From Acidobacteriota bacterium (lineage in GTDB: Bacteria > Acidobacteriota > Terriglobia > Bryobacterales > Bryobacteraceae): a DNA stretch of 39,173 nt. The stretch is taken from NCBI GenBank assembly GCA_016213725.1, contig JACQZS010000168.1, positions 1 through 39,173 on the forward strand. The letters are read 5' to 3'. Below, in pieces: positions 25,667 to 33,788 of the stretch (positions within the stretch are counted from its first letter, which is position 1; every line of letters begins with the position of its first letter). The position numbers were made by a program, and so were the translations under genes. The notes beneath the pieces were generated by a model that did not search any database, had not been told where the DNA came from, and was given only the letters and a program-made list of their open reading frames with translations.

Positions 25667-26412
25667 GAGTCGATCAATTGTGGCAGGATTTCCCCGGAGG
25701 CGCCACGCAGCGAGAGGTCGGCCGAGCCGCTTAGTGGCGTTTCCTCCATGTTGATTTCGATGAGCCGCGCGCCGTGGCTCTGGGCGAGCGGAGCGAGCGA
25801 GGCGGCGGGATAGACGACGGCGCTGGTGCCGATGATGAGGAAGAGGTCGCAGTCGCAGGCGGCCTTCCGGGCCTGCTCCCAGGTGAGGGTGGGCAGCGAC
25901 TCGCCGAACCAGACGACGCCGGGGCGGAGCATGCCGCCGCAGGAGCAGCGCGGCGGGAGATCGGGCAGCGGGACGCGGAAATCGGACTGGATCCTGTTGC
26001 AGGACAGGCAGAGGGTCCACCAGATGTCGCCGTGAATCTTGAGGATGCGCTGGGAGCCGGCGCGATTGTGGAGGCCGTCGACGTTTTGAGTGATGAGGGT
26101 GAACGAGTCCTGGAGGCGTTGCTCGAGCTGGGCAAGGGCGAAGTGGCCGAGGTTCGGCTTGACCTGGGCGATGAGCGAGCGGCGCCAGTCGTACCACTCC
26201 CAGCAGAGCTTGGGATTGGAGTGGAATGCCTCGGGGGTGGCGAGCTGCTCAGGTTTGAAATCGCGCCACAGGCCGCCCGGACCGCGAAAGGTGGGCACAC
26301 CGCTTTCGGCGGAGGTGCCGGCGCCGGAGAGCACGGTGACACGGGAGGAGTCCCGCTGCCAGGCGCGCGCCTGGGCGAGTTGATCCTGTGCAGTGGGCTG
26401 GGTTGGGGTCAA
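25663..26412 (-). CDS. cobB: Sir2-family NAD-dependent protein deacylase
   Basis: 249 aa sirtuin. NAD-binding GAGTSAESG (30-38) and TQNVDGLH (108-115), catalytic His127 in KIHGD, zinc ligands Cys135/Cys138 and Cys156/Cys158. Tyr74 and Arg77 form the YxxR pair that, in class III sirtuins (human SIRT5, E. coli CobB), recognises succinyl/malonyl lysine, so desuccinylase activity is likely besides deacetylation. Start is a TTG at 26412 sharing bases with the TGA stop of the ACT gene (TTGA), which implies coupled translation. A possible target is metabolic enzymes; nothing in sequence says which. Confidence 0.9.
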   Translation of the reverse strand: MTPTQPTAQDQLAQARAWQRDSSRVTVLSGAGTSAESGVPTFRGPGGLWRDFKPEQLATPEAFHSNPKLCWEWYDWRRSLIAQVKPNLGHFALAQLEQRLQDSFTLITQNVDGLHNRAGSQRILKIHGDIWWTLCLSCNRIQSDFRVPLPDLPPRCSCGGMLRPGVVWFGESLPTLTWEQARKAACDCDLFLIIGTSAVVYPAASLAPLAQSHGARLIEINMEETPLSGSADLSLRGASGEILPQLIDS

Positions 26413-26786
26413 CTTTCATTATGACCCGCTGCGCGCAGGGCCTGCAGAGCGGCGTCGAGTTTGGCGGCTGGAACGAGAATCCAATCGGTGTCGAAGGTAG
26501 ATAGGGCGAAGATGGGGACCGGAGCTTCGGCGAGCGGCTTCAGAAAAGACGCCAAGATGCCGGTGAGGGCGAAGGGGAAGGGGCCGCAGAGCTCGAGGCA
26601 TGCCCATCCGCGTTCGGCCTGAATCGACTCAGGCACGCGAGAGGCTTCGCACACGATGGAGAGTTCGGCGGGGGTTCGAGTGACGCTCGAGAAGAGGCTT
26701 TCCAAGGCCCAGTCCGGCATGGGCGCATCGGGCGCGAGGCGGCAGACGGCAAACTCGCCGGCGTGGCGGCGGAAGGTGAGGGCCAT
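26409..26786 (-). CDS. ACT-domain (ACT_7-type) amino-acid-binding protein
   Basis: 125 aa. Tandem ACT-like beta-alpha-beta folds: AVCRLAPDAPMPDWALESLFSSVTRTPAELSIVCEA and LCGPFPFALTGILASFLKPLAEAPVPIFALSTFDTDWILV, the latter being the characteristic segment of the ACT_7 family of small stand-alone ACT proteins. Such proteins are thought to bind amino acids, but physiological roles are unknown. First gene of the operon ACT-sirtuin-larC-metG, all joined by 4-base overlaps. No Shine-Dalgarno precedes the ATG; instead TACCCT lies exactly six bases upstream, favouring a leaderless start. Confidence 0.85.
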   Translation of the reverse strand: MALTFRRHAGEFAVCRLAPDAPMPDWALESLFSSVTRTPAELSIVCEASRVPESIQAERGWACLELCGPFPFALTGILASFLKPLAEAPVPIFALSTFDTDWILVPAAKLDAALQALRAAGHNES

Positions 26787-26792
26787 GGGGCC

Positions 26793-26798
26793 AGGGTA
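26793..26798 (-). promoter_or_regulatory. Putative -10 (TACCCT) six bases before ACT gene
   Basis: Minus strand TACCCT-GGCCCC-ATG. It would drive the whole four-gene operon from a leaderless transcript. No -35 recognisable at 16-18 bases. Confidence 0.45.
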
Positions 26799-26842
26799 AC
26801 AGGAGAGGAGCCGGGGTCCGCCGCAACGGGGTTCCGCGGGTA

Positions 26843-26848
26843 TATACT
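26843..26848 (+). promoter_or_regulatory. Putative -10 (TATACT) of DUF1549/DUF1553 gene
   Basis: TATACT within TATATACTAG, 21 bases before the ATG at 26870; the most AT-rich patch in the divergent region with the ACT operon. Confidence 0.45.
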
Positions 26849-26869
26849 AGCACTCAACTGGGCTACTCC

Positions 26870-29806
26870 ATGCGCATTCCAATTCTCTGGGTTTCGCTTG
26901 CCGTGACCGTGCACGGCGCCGCACCTGACTTCCAAAAAGAGGTGCGGCCGATTCTATCCGACAACTGCTTCCATTGCCACGGCAACGACCGCACGACTCG
27001 CATGGCGGGCATGCGGCTGGACACCAAGGAAGGCGCATTTCAGAAGCGGCCGAACGGGGTGCCGGTGGTGGCGGGTGATCCGGCGAAATCGCTCATTCTG
27101 CAACGCATCACCGCCAAGGATCCGGCCCGGCGAATGCCGCCGCCCTCCGCGCACAAGACTCTGACGGCGGAGCAGGTGAAGACGCTGACGGCCTGGATTC
27201 AGGCCGGTGCACCGTGGAAGGAACACTGGGCATTTGCGGCGCCGGTGAGGCCGCAGCCACCGGCGGTGAGCAGCGCGGACTGGACCAGGAACGCGGTGGA
27301 CCAGTTCATTCTGGCGCGATTGGACAAAGAGGGTCTGAAGCCCGCGGCGGAGGCGTCGCGGCGGACGCTGGCGCGGCGATTGGCATTCGATCTGACTGGG
27401 CTGCCACCGGATCCGAAAGACGTGGAGGCGTTCGCCTCTTCGAAGGATCCGAAGGTCTACGAAGCGCTGGTGGAGAAGTACCTGGCGACACCACAGTATG
27501 GCGAGCATCGCGCGCGGTTCTGGCTGGACGCGGCACGCTATGGCGACACGCACGGCATCCATATCGACAACTATCGCGACATCTGGCCGTATCGCGATTG
27601 GGTGATCAAAGCTTTCAACGACAACATGCGGTTTGACCGATTCACGCGAGAGCAACTGGCCGGCGACCTGCTGCCGAATCCGACGCTGGAGCAGCTCATT
27701 GCGACGGGCTTCCAACGCTGCAATGTCACGACGAACGAAGCGGGCGTGATTATCGATGAGATTGAAGCCATGTATGCCAAGGACCGCGCGGACACGATCG
27801 GCGCCGTGTACCTGGGGCTGACCGTGGGCTGCGCGACGTGCCACGACCACAAATTCGATCCGATTCCGCAGAAGGACTTTTACGCCATGACGGCGTTTTT
27901 CCGCAACACGACGCAGCACGCCATGGACGGCAATGTGTCCGACACGCCGCCCATCGCCGTGGTGCCGGCGCCGGCGGACCGCGCGCGCTGGGATGCGATT
28001 CAGGCGCGGGAAAAGGTGCTGCGGGCCTTGATGGCGCAGAAGCCGAAGGCAGCCGGCGATGCGCAGGGCGATCTGTTCCGGCTGGATCTGAACGGGCAGA
28101 TCAGCGCCGTGACCCCGGCCGGGCCGGAGATTGTGCCGTTCCAGACGGGCGTGTCGCTGGGCGGTGCGCAAGAAGCGAACCGCATGGCGGTGTACTTCGA
28201 AAAGGCGTCGCTGGAGTTGCCGAACATCGCGGCCATCGACACGCCGACGCCGTTCTCCGTAAGCACGACGTTCTACTTTCCCAAGGGCGAAGAGTATTAC
28301 CTGATTGCGGCGCAGCAAGACAGCAAGGACAAGGGGCGCGGCTGGAACCTGTTTGTTTCCGCGCGCATTCCGGGCGCGCGATTCTACGGCAACGAAGGCA
28401 AGAGCGTTGAGATCCGCGCGGGGCATCTGGACCAGTTGGTGCCCGGCACCTGGAACCGGCTGGAAATGCACTACGACGGGACGGGCGAAGCGCTGGGGGT
28501 GCGATTGCTGGTGAATGGGCGCGAGGTGAATCCGCAGCGGAACTCGAAGGCGAAGATCCAGGGATCGATCAAGAACAACGCTCCGCTGAAGCTGGGCAAT
28601 CCGACGCGTCCGCTGGACGGCGCGATCGCGGAGCTGCGCGTCTACAAGCCGGTGCTGAGCGCGGAAGAGGCGGAACTGCATGAACTGGAGATGGAGAAGC
28701 GCGCGATCCGCTGGCGCGGAACGGTGACACTGGTAATGGAAGAGCGCGCGGATCAGAAGCCGTATGCACACCGGCTGTACCGCGGAATGTACGATGCGCC
28801 GCGGGAAAAGCTGGATGCGAACACGCCTTCCGTTCTGCCGCCGATGGCGGCGTCGCTGCCGCACAACCGGCTGGGGCTGGCCGAGTGGCTGGTGTCGGCG
28901 GAGAACCCGTTGACGGCACGCGTGACGGTGAACCGCTACTGGCAGGAGATTTTCGGCACGGGCCTGGTGAAGACGTCGGAGGACTTCGGGTCGCAAGGCG
29001 AGGCGCCGGTGAACCAGGAGCTGTTGGACTGGCTGGCCGTGGAGTTCCGCGAGTCGGGCTGGGATACGAAGCACATGATGCGGCTGCTGGTGAATTCGGC
29101 CGCGTACCGGCAGGCGGCGGAAGCGACGCCGGAGAAGTTGGAGAAGGATCCGGGCAACCGGCTGCTGTCGCGCGGGCCGAGGTTCCGGCTGGATGGCGAG
29201 GTGATTCGCGACGCAGCGCTGTCGGCGTCGGGTCTGCTGGTAGAAGAGGTGGGCGGGCCGAGCGTGAAGCCCTACCAGCCGACGGGCATCTGGGAGACGG
29301 TGGCAATGGAGAGCAGCGACACGCGGTTCTATAAGCAGGACACGGGCGAGAAGCTGTACCGGCGATCGTTGTACACGTTCTGGAAGCGGTCCGCGCCGCC
29401 GGCGTCGATGGAGATCTTCAACGCTCCGACGCGCGAAACATGCACGGTCCGGCGTGAGCGGACGAACACGCCGCTGCAAGCGCTGGTGACGATGAACGAC
29501 CCGCAGTTTGTGGAAGCGTCGCGGGCACTGGCCGCGCGCACATTGAGTGAGCCGGCGCTAGAGGCGCGGCTGGACACGATGGCGGAGAGGCTGATTTCGC
29601 GTCCGCTGGAGGAGCGCGAGCGGACGGTGCTGCGGGCATCGTACCGCGAGTTTCTACGCTATTACGACACGAATCCGGAGCAGGCCAAGAAACTGATCGC
29701 CACCGGCGAATCAAAAGCTCCGGAGCAGGCCAATGCGGCCGAACTCGCCTCGCTGACGATGGTAGCGAGCCAGATACTGAACCTCGACGAGGCCCTTTCG
29801 AAATGA
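26870..29806 (+). CDS. Cytochrome-type PSCyt1 / DUF1549 / LamG-like / DUF1553 protein
   Basis: 978 aa exported protein. Short signal peptide (1-17), a Planctomycete cytochrome C domain with a c-type haem site (Cys33, Cys36, His37 in CFHCHG), DUF1549/PSCyt2 (about 140-345, FILARL...FDLTGLPP to [18 protein letters not shown], itself holding a second CxxCH), a jelly-roll LamG-like insertion (about 430-612), and DUF1553/PSD1 (about 660-915, RLGLAEWL...[18 protein letters not shown]). These proteins are abundant in Planctomycetes and Solibacter and are linked to periplasmic breakdown of complex, often sulfated, carbohydrates, but their chemistry is unknown. The stop overlaps the start of the DUF1501 gene by ATGA, the classic pairing. 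Confidence 0.92.
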   Translation: MRIPILWVSLAVTVHGAAPDFQKEVRPILSDNCFHCHGNDRTTRMAGMRLDTKEGAFQKRPNGVPVVAGDPAKSLILQRITAKDPARRMPPPSAHKTLTAEQVKTLTAWIQAGAPWKEHWAFAAPVRPQPPAVSSADWTRNAVDQFILARLDKEGLKPAAEASRRTLARRLAFDLTGLPPDPKDVEAFASSKDPKVYEALVEKYLATPQYGEHRARFWLDAARYGDTHGIHIDNYRDIWPYRDWVIKAFNDNMRFDRFTREQLAGDLLPNPTLEQLIATGFQRCNVTTNEAGVIIDEIEAMYAKDRADTIGAVYLGLTVGCATCHDHKFDPIPQKDFYAMTAFFRNTTQHAMDGNVSDTPPIAVVPAPADRARWDAIQAREKVLRALMAQKPKAAGDAQGDLFRLDLNGQISAVTPAGPEIVPFQTGVSLGGAQEANRMAVYFEKASLELPNIAAIDTPTPFSVSTTFYFPKGEEYYLIAAQQDSKDKGRGWNLFVSARIPGARFYGNEGKSVEIRAGHLDQLVPGTWNRLEMHYDGTGEALGVRLLVNGREVNPQRNSKAKIQGSIKNNAPLKLGNPTRPLDGAIAELRVYKPVLSAEEAELHELEMEKRAIRWRGTVTLVMEERADQKPYAHRLYRGMYDAPREKLDANTPSVLPPMAASLPHNRLGLAEWLVSAENPLTARVTVNRYWQEIFGTGLVKTSEDFGSQGEAPVNQELLDWLAVEFRESGWDTKHMMRLLVNSAAYRQAAEATPEKLEKDPGNRLLSRGPRFRLDGEVIRDAALSASGLLVEEVGGPSVKPYQPTGIWETVAMESSDTRFYKQDTGEKLYRRSLYTFWKRSAPPASMEIFNAPTRETCTVRRERTNTPLQALVTMNDPQFVEASRALAARTLSEPALEARLDTMAERLISRPLEERERTVLRASYREFLRYYDTNPEQAKKLIATGESKAPEQANAAELASLTMVASQILNLDEALSK

Positions 29807-31236
29807 GACACGACGCATTGCCCACGCTCGGCAAGCTTTCGCGCAGGCGCCTGCTGGCGTGCGGCGCGCAGGGCTTTGGCGCGCTGGCGCTGACGGAACT
29901 GCTGGGCGCGGAGACGCGGCCCACGCTGCCGCATTTTCCGCCGAAAGCCAAGCGCGCGATCTACCTTCACATGGTGGGCGCACCGCCGCAACTTGAGACG
30001 TTCGACTACAAGCCGAAGATGCAGGAGTGGTTCGACAAGGACCTGCCGGATTCGATCCGCCAAGGCCAGCGGCTGACGACGATGACGTCGGGGCAGAGCC
30101 GGTTTCCGATTGCGCCCTCGGTGTTCAAGTTCGCCAAGCACGGCCAGAGCGGCGCGGAGGTGAGCGAACTGCTGCCGAACATGGCGAAGATGGCGGACGA
30201 CATCGCCATCATCCGCTCCATGCACACGGAGGCGATCAACCACGAGCCGGCGATGACGTTCATCCAGACCGGGTTCATGATTGCGGGCAAGCCGTGCATC
30301 GGGTCGTGGCTGGCCTACGGGCTGGGTTCGATGAACAAGGACTTGCCGACGTTCGTGGTGCTGAACGCTTCGCACTCGAATCCGAAGGCGAACGTGCAGG
30401 CGATCTCGTCGCGGCTCTGGTCTTCTGGCTTTCTTTCGGGCGAGTATTCGGGCGTAGCGCTGCGCTCCGGGGGCGACCCGGTGCTGTTCATCAACAACCC
30501 CGACGGGGTGACGCCGGAGATTCGCCGCAAAATGCTGGATGGGCTATCGGAGATGAACAAGATGGAGGACCAGCGGCTGCACGATCCGGAGACGCGCGTG
30601 CGGATCGAGCAGTATGAGATGGCCTACCGGATGCAGGCTTCGGTGCCGGAGTTGACCGATCTCTCCAAGGAGAGCGAGGCGACGAAGAAGATGTACGGCG
30701 ACGACGTGAACAAGCCCGGCACGTTCGCCTACTGCGCGCTGATGGCGCGCAGGCTGGTGGAACGCGGGGTGCGCTTCGTTCAGCTTTACCACCGCGGCTG
30801 GGACGTGCACGGCAGCCTGCCGGAAGTGCTGCCATCGCAATGCAAGGACGTGGATCAGGCGAGCTATGCGCTGGTGCAGGATTTGAAACAGCGCGGCTTG
30901 CTGGACGACACGCTGGTGATCTGGGGCGGCGAGTTCGGCCGCACCATTTACTCGCAGGGCAAGCTAACGCCGAAGGATTACGGGCGCGACCACCATCCTC
31001 GCTGCTTCTCGCTGTGGCTGGCAGGCGCAGGCGTCAAGGGCGGCACGGTGTACGGGGAGACGGATGACTTCAGCTACAACATCGTGCGCGACCCGGTGCA
31101 CGTGCGCGACCTGCAAGCCACGCTGTTGAACCGGTTCGGCATCGATCATGAGCGGTTCACGTACAAGTACCAGGGCCTGGCGCAGCGGCTGACCGGCGTG
31201 GAAAAGGCGACGGTGGTGCAGGGGATTCTGAGCTAG
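29803..31236 (+). CDS. Tat-exported DUF1501 (sulfatase-like) protein
   Basis: 477 aa. Tat signal [22 protein letters not shown] at about 12-33. The rest is DUF1501, an alkaline-phosphatase/sulfatase-superfamily relative: [18 protein letters not shown] near the start, [40 protein letters not shown] and [21 protein letters not shown] near the end, where metal-binding Asp/His residues are expected. Start overlaps the previous gene by 4 bases, showing that the two are translated together and probably act as a periplasmic pair. Function of the pair is undetermined. Confidence 0.92.
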   Translation: MRHDALPTLGKLSRRRLLACGAQGFGALALTELLGAETRPTLPHFPPKAKRAIYLHMVGAPPQLETFDYKPKMQEWFDKDLPDSIRQGQRLTTMTSGQSRFPIAPSVFKFAKHGQSGAEVSELLPNMAKMADDIAIIRSMHTEAINHEPAMTFIQTGFMIAGKPCIGSWLAYGLGSMNKDLPTFVVLNASHSNPKANVQAISSRLWSSGFLSGEYSGVALRSGGDPVLFINNPDGVTPEIRRKMLDGLSEMNKMEDQRLHDPETRVRIEQYEMAYRMQASVPELTDLSKESEATKKMYGDDVNKPGTFAYCALMARRLVERGVRFVQLYHRGWDVHGSLPEVLPSQCKDVDQASYALVQDLKQRGLLDDTLVIWGGEFGRTIYSQGKLTPKDYGRDHHPRCFSLWLAGAGVKGGTVYGETDDFSYNIVRDPVHVRDLQATLLNRFGIDHERFTYKYQGLAQRLTGVEKATVVQGILS

Positions 31237-31247
31237 AGACGACTGGG

Positions 31248-31763
31248 CTAGACTTCGCCGACGTAGACGAGATCGTCGATGCGGAGGTCGCTCAGCAGAC
31301 CCCACTGGCGCGCCTCGCGGCTGCGGCGTTCGCGGAGCGACTCGCGCTGCGGAGGCGGGACAGAGGGCCATTTGGCGTCTTCCCTTTCGACACGGCATTC
31401 AAAGAGGCGCTCCTCGATGCCGGATAGCATGGTGAGGCGCTCCATGGTGGTGACCCGGCCCTCGGCGGCGACCCGCAGCGCCATGCCTACGACGAAGCCG
31501 AGACGATTCTGCACTCCGCGGCGTTTGGATTCGGCGACAAGCCACTCCCAATCCAGGTGTTCAAAGCGGAGCACCAGCCAAGGGAGTGCCTCGATGACGC
31601 GCTCTTCGAGACGTTCACAAGCCAGGGCCGCCATCAGCACGATGCCGGGGTCCTGGAGGAACTCGCGTTCCATCTCCGTGAACAGGTTCACGAAGCCGGG
31701 GTAGCCCAGCGCCCCGATTGCGTCACGCAAAGCCCTGGATCGCGCCTCGTCTTTCTTGCTCAC
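31248..31763 (-). CDS. Hypothetical protein, cytoplasmic, helical
   Basis: 171 aa with no signal peptide or membrane segment. Strongly charged and helical, with RLEERVIEALPWLVLRFEHLDWEWLVAESKRRGVQNRLGFVVGMAL as the best-defined core and a basic Arg/Ser-rich segment (about 140-155). I do not recognise the family. Start is GTG 31763; no Shine-Dalgarno is visible, but TTGTCG-N16-TAGATT-N6-GTG gives a complete promoter ending on the start codon. It converges on the DUF1501 gene (11 bases between stops) and is divergent from the lipoprotein gene. Confidence 0.75.
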   Translation of the reverse strand: MSKKDEARSRALRDAIGALGYPGFVNLFTEMEREFLQDPGIVLMAALACERLEERVIEALPWLVLRFEHLDWEWLVAESKRRGVQNRLGFVVGMALRVAAEGRVTTMERLTMLSGIEERLFECRVEREDAKWPSVPPPQRESLRERRSREARQWGLLSDLRIDDLVYVGEV

Positions 31764-31769
31764 CGTAAT

Positions 31770-31797
31770 AATCTACCAGCAGAGGGGGCAGCGACAA
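31770..31797 (-). promoter_or_regulatory. Promoter TTGTCG-N16-TAGATT six bases before GTG start
   Basis: On the minus strand: -35 TTGTCG (31797-31792), 16-base spacer, -10 TAGATT (31775-31770), ATTACG, then GTG. The mRNA would begin at the start codon. Confidence 0.5.
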
Positions 31798-31829
31798 AAG
31801 GCGGCAATGCGGGTTCAGATAAAAAGGGC

Positions 31830-31835
31830 TAAACT
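31830..31835 (+). promoter_or_regulatory. Putative -10 (TAAACT) of lipoprotein gene
   Basis: TAAACT 36 bases before the ATG; the leader contains a strong AGGAGGG (31857-31863) eight bases before the start, unlike the leaderless-type genes nearby. Confidence 0.4.
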
Positions 31836-31871
31836 TCAGTAGAGAAATCCGAACTTAGGAGGGATTAGGCA

Positions 31872-32648
31872 ATGGCGATGAAGCGATGGGCGCCCGCGTT
31901 GGCGCTGGCGATAGCAGTGGTATTGAGCGGCTGCGGGAAGAAGTCCGATCAGGCCGATGCGCAACAAAAGCTGGCGGATGCCGAAAAGCAACTGGCGGAT
32001 GCTCAGAAGCAGGTAGATGCAGCCAAGGCGGCCGCGCAGCAGAGCGGCGCACCCGCGCCGGGCACTGGTGGCGGTTTCGGCTCTCCGGCTCAACCCGGCC
32101 AGGCGGCTCCGGCTGCACCGCCGCCACCGAAGGTAGTTACGATACCCGCCGGCACGACCATCGCAGTGCGCACCATCACGAGTTTGAGCACGAAGACGGC
32201 GCAGAACGGCACGCCGTTCTCGGCCACGCTGCAGGAACCGCTGAGCGTGGACGGTGAGTTGATCGCTGCCAAGGGCGCCGAAGTGGGCGGAGTGGTGGCG
32301 CACAGCGATTCGGGCGGAAGGGTGAAAGGCAAAGCCAGCATCGCCGTGGCGCTGAGGACGGTGAATAGCGAGTACGGGAAGCTGGGCATCACCACCGGCA
32401 GTGTGGGAGTGGAGGCCAGGAGCACGGTGAAGAAGGACGTCACCCGCGGCGCGATCATGACCGGCGCGGGCGCAGCGATCGGCGCCATTGCCGGCGGAGG
32501 CAGGGGCGCGGCCATCGGGGCGGGTGTTGGCGGCGCCGCGGGCGTCGGCACAGCCATGGCCACCAAGGGCGCCGCGGCGGAGATCCCTGCCGAAAGCGTG
32601 CTGACGTTCAAACTGTCGGCACCAGTCACTGTCACGTTGCAGAAATAG
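31872..32648 (+). CDS. Lipoprotein with coiled coil and glycine-zipper segment
   Basis: 258 aa. Signal peptide with lipobox LSGC (Cys21). Residues ~27-57 form a heptad-like coiled coil (QKLADAEKQLADAQKQVDAAKAA), followed by a Pro/Gly/Ala linker, a beta-rich domain with TIPAGTTIAVRTITSLSTKTAQNGTPFSATL, and a glycine-zipper stretch (about 197-236, GAGAAIGAIAGGGRGAAIGAGVGG) like those in outer-membrane-associated lipoproteins. Function unknown; structural envelope role is plausible. Excellent ribosome site AGGAGGG. Followed by a hairpin. Confidence 0.85.
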   Translation: MAMKRWAPALALAIAVVLSGCGKKSDQADAQQKLADAEKQLADAQKQVDAAKAAAQQSGAPAPGTGGGFGSPAQPGQAAPAAPPPPKVVTIPAGTTIAVRTITSLSTKTAQNGTPFSATLQEPLSVDGELIAAKGAEVGGVVAHSDSGGRVKGKASIAVALRTVNSEYGKLGITTGSVGVEARSTVKKDVTRGAIMTGAGAAIGAIAGGGRGAAIGAGVGGAAGVGTAMATKGAAAEIPAESVLTFKLSAPVTVTLQK

Positions 32649-32653
32649 GAAGA

Positions 32654-32672
32654 GCGGCCCGCGCAGGGCCGC
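32654..32672. terminator. Hairpin after lipoprotein gene
   Basis: GCGGCCC, loop GCGCA, GGGCCGC: perfect 7-bp GC stem six bases after the stop, extendable with a two-base bulge to AGAG/CTCT. Only a weak T-rich stretch follows (TCGATTTA). It lies between convergent genes. Confidence 0.6.
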
Positions 32673-32735
32673 CCTCTCGATTTAGGATGAGATTCGCCCG
32701 GTTTTGCCTTTCGGGGCAGGCCTGGCGTTGTTGCT

Positions 32736-33743
32736 TTAGCCGATGTGGCGGATGACGGCGTCGGTGAAGTCCTTGGTGCCGGAGGTGCCGCCAACGTCGC
32801 GTGTCAGGAACTTGCCTTCGGCGAAAGTGGCGGCGATGGCCTTCTGGAGGCGATCGGCGGCGGCGCTTTCGCCGAGATGGCGGAGCATGAGGATGGCTGA
32901 AGACATGAGGGCCGTGGGATTGGCCACGCCATGTCCGGCGATGTCGGGCGCCGAGCCGTGCACCGCTTCAAAGACGGCCTCTTTTTCGCCCATGTTGGCG
33001 CCGGGCACCACGCCGAGGCCGCCCACGAGGCCGGCCGCCAGATCGGAAACGATGTCCCCGTAGAGATTCGGCAGCAGGAGCACGTCGAAGCTCTCGGGCC
33101 GCATCACGAGCTGCATGGAAGCGTTGTCCACGATCAACTCGTTGTAGGCGATGTCGGGATACTCGGTGGCCACTTCGCGGCAGCAGCGGATGAAGAGGCC
33201 GTCTGAGAGCTTCATGATGTTGGCCTTATGCACGGCCGTCACCTTACGGCGCTTGTTCTTGCGCGCATAGGCAAAGGCGTACTTGGCGATGCGGATGGAA
33301 GCGTAGCGGGTGATGATCTTGAGACTCTCGACGACGTCCTGCACCACCTCGTGCTCCAGGCCCGAGTAAAGGTCCTCCGTATTCTCGCGGAAGATCACCA
33401 TGTCGATGTTCACATCTTCAAAGCGGGTCTTCAGCCCAGGGAGAGTGAACACGGGCCGCACATTGGCAAAGAGGTCCAATTGTTTGCGAAGCGCCACGTT
33501 GACGCTCTTGAAACCGCCGGCGATGGGGGTGGTGACCGGCCCTTTCAGACCGACGCCGGTGCGGTGAACCGACTCCAACACGTGTTCGGGCAGCGAGGTG
33601 CCGCTCTGCTCGATGATGGCGGCAGAAAGCTCGGCGCGCTCCCATTCGATTTCGACGCCGGTTGCCTCCACCGCGCGTACCGTTGCGTCGGCCACTTCCG
33701 GACCGATGCCATCTCCAGGAATCAGCGTGATTTTGTGTGCCAC
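32736..33743 (-). CDS. icd: Isocitrate dehydrogenase, NAD-dependent type (isocitrate/isopropylmalate family)
   Basis: 335 aa beta-decarboxylating dehydrogenase. N-terminal ITLIPGDGIGPEV, substrate segment KSVNVALRKQLDLFANVRPV with the Ser-x-Asn of isocitrate enzymes, RENTEDLYSGLEH (isocitrate signature rather than isopropylmalate), VHKANIMKLSDGLF with the catalytic Lys, and FEAVHGSAPDIAGHGVANPTA. Short length and homology to eukaryotic/archaeal-type NAD enzymes suggest NAD use, but cofactor needs a check of the residues after HGSAPD. 3-isopropylmalate or homoisocitrate dehydrogenase is the main alternative. Start GTG 33743 is preceded by AGGAGC and, six bases up, TACCAT. Confidence 0.88.
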   Translation of the reverse strand: MAHKITLIPGDGIGPEVADATVRAVEATGVEIEWERAELSAAIIEQSGTSLPEHVLESVHRTGVGLKGPVTTPIAGGFKSVNVALRKQLDLFANVRPVFTLPGLKTRFEDVNIDMVIFRENTEDLYSGLEHEVVQDVVESLKIITRYASIRIAKYAFAYARKNKRRKVTAVHKANIMKLSDGLFIRCCREVATEYPDIAYNELIVDNASMQLVMRPESFDVLLLPNLYGDIVSDLAAGLVGGLGVVPGANMGEKEAVFEAVHGSAPDIAGHGVANPTALMSSAILMLRHLGESAAADRLQKAIAATFAEGKFLTRDVGGTSGTKDFTDAVIRHIG

Positions 33744-33749
33744 GCTCCT

Positions 33750-33777
33750 ATGGTACCAGCGTGGCTGAAAGTGTCAG
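33750..33777 (-). promoter_or_regulatory. Promoter CTGACA-N16-TACCAT six bases before icd start
   Basis: Minus strand: -35 CTGACA (33777-33772, 5 of 6), 16-base spacer, -10 TACCAT (33755-33750), AGGAGC, GTG. The -35 box overlaps the -10-like box of purH on the other strand. Confidence 0.55.
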
Positions 33778-33780
33778 AAT
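33775..33780 (+). promoter_or_regulatory. Putative -10 (CAGAAT) of purH
   Basis: CAGAAT, eight bases (GAAAGGTC, containing AAAGG) before the ATG. Divergent and overlapping with the icd promoter. Confidence 0.4.
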
Positions 33781-33788
33781 GAAAGGTC

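Noticed and set aside
26954..29479. Very long open frame (about 840 codons) on the minus strand opposite the DUF1549/DUF1553 gene
   Set aside because: Arg/His/Gln-rich composition typical of the antisense of a GC-rich gene; no motif, and the plus strand carries clear domains.
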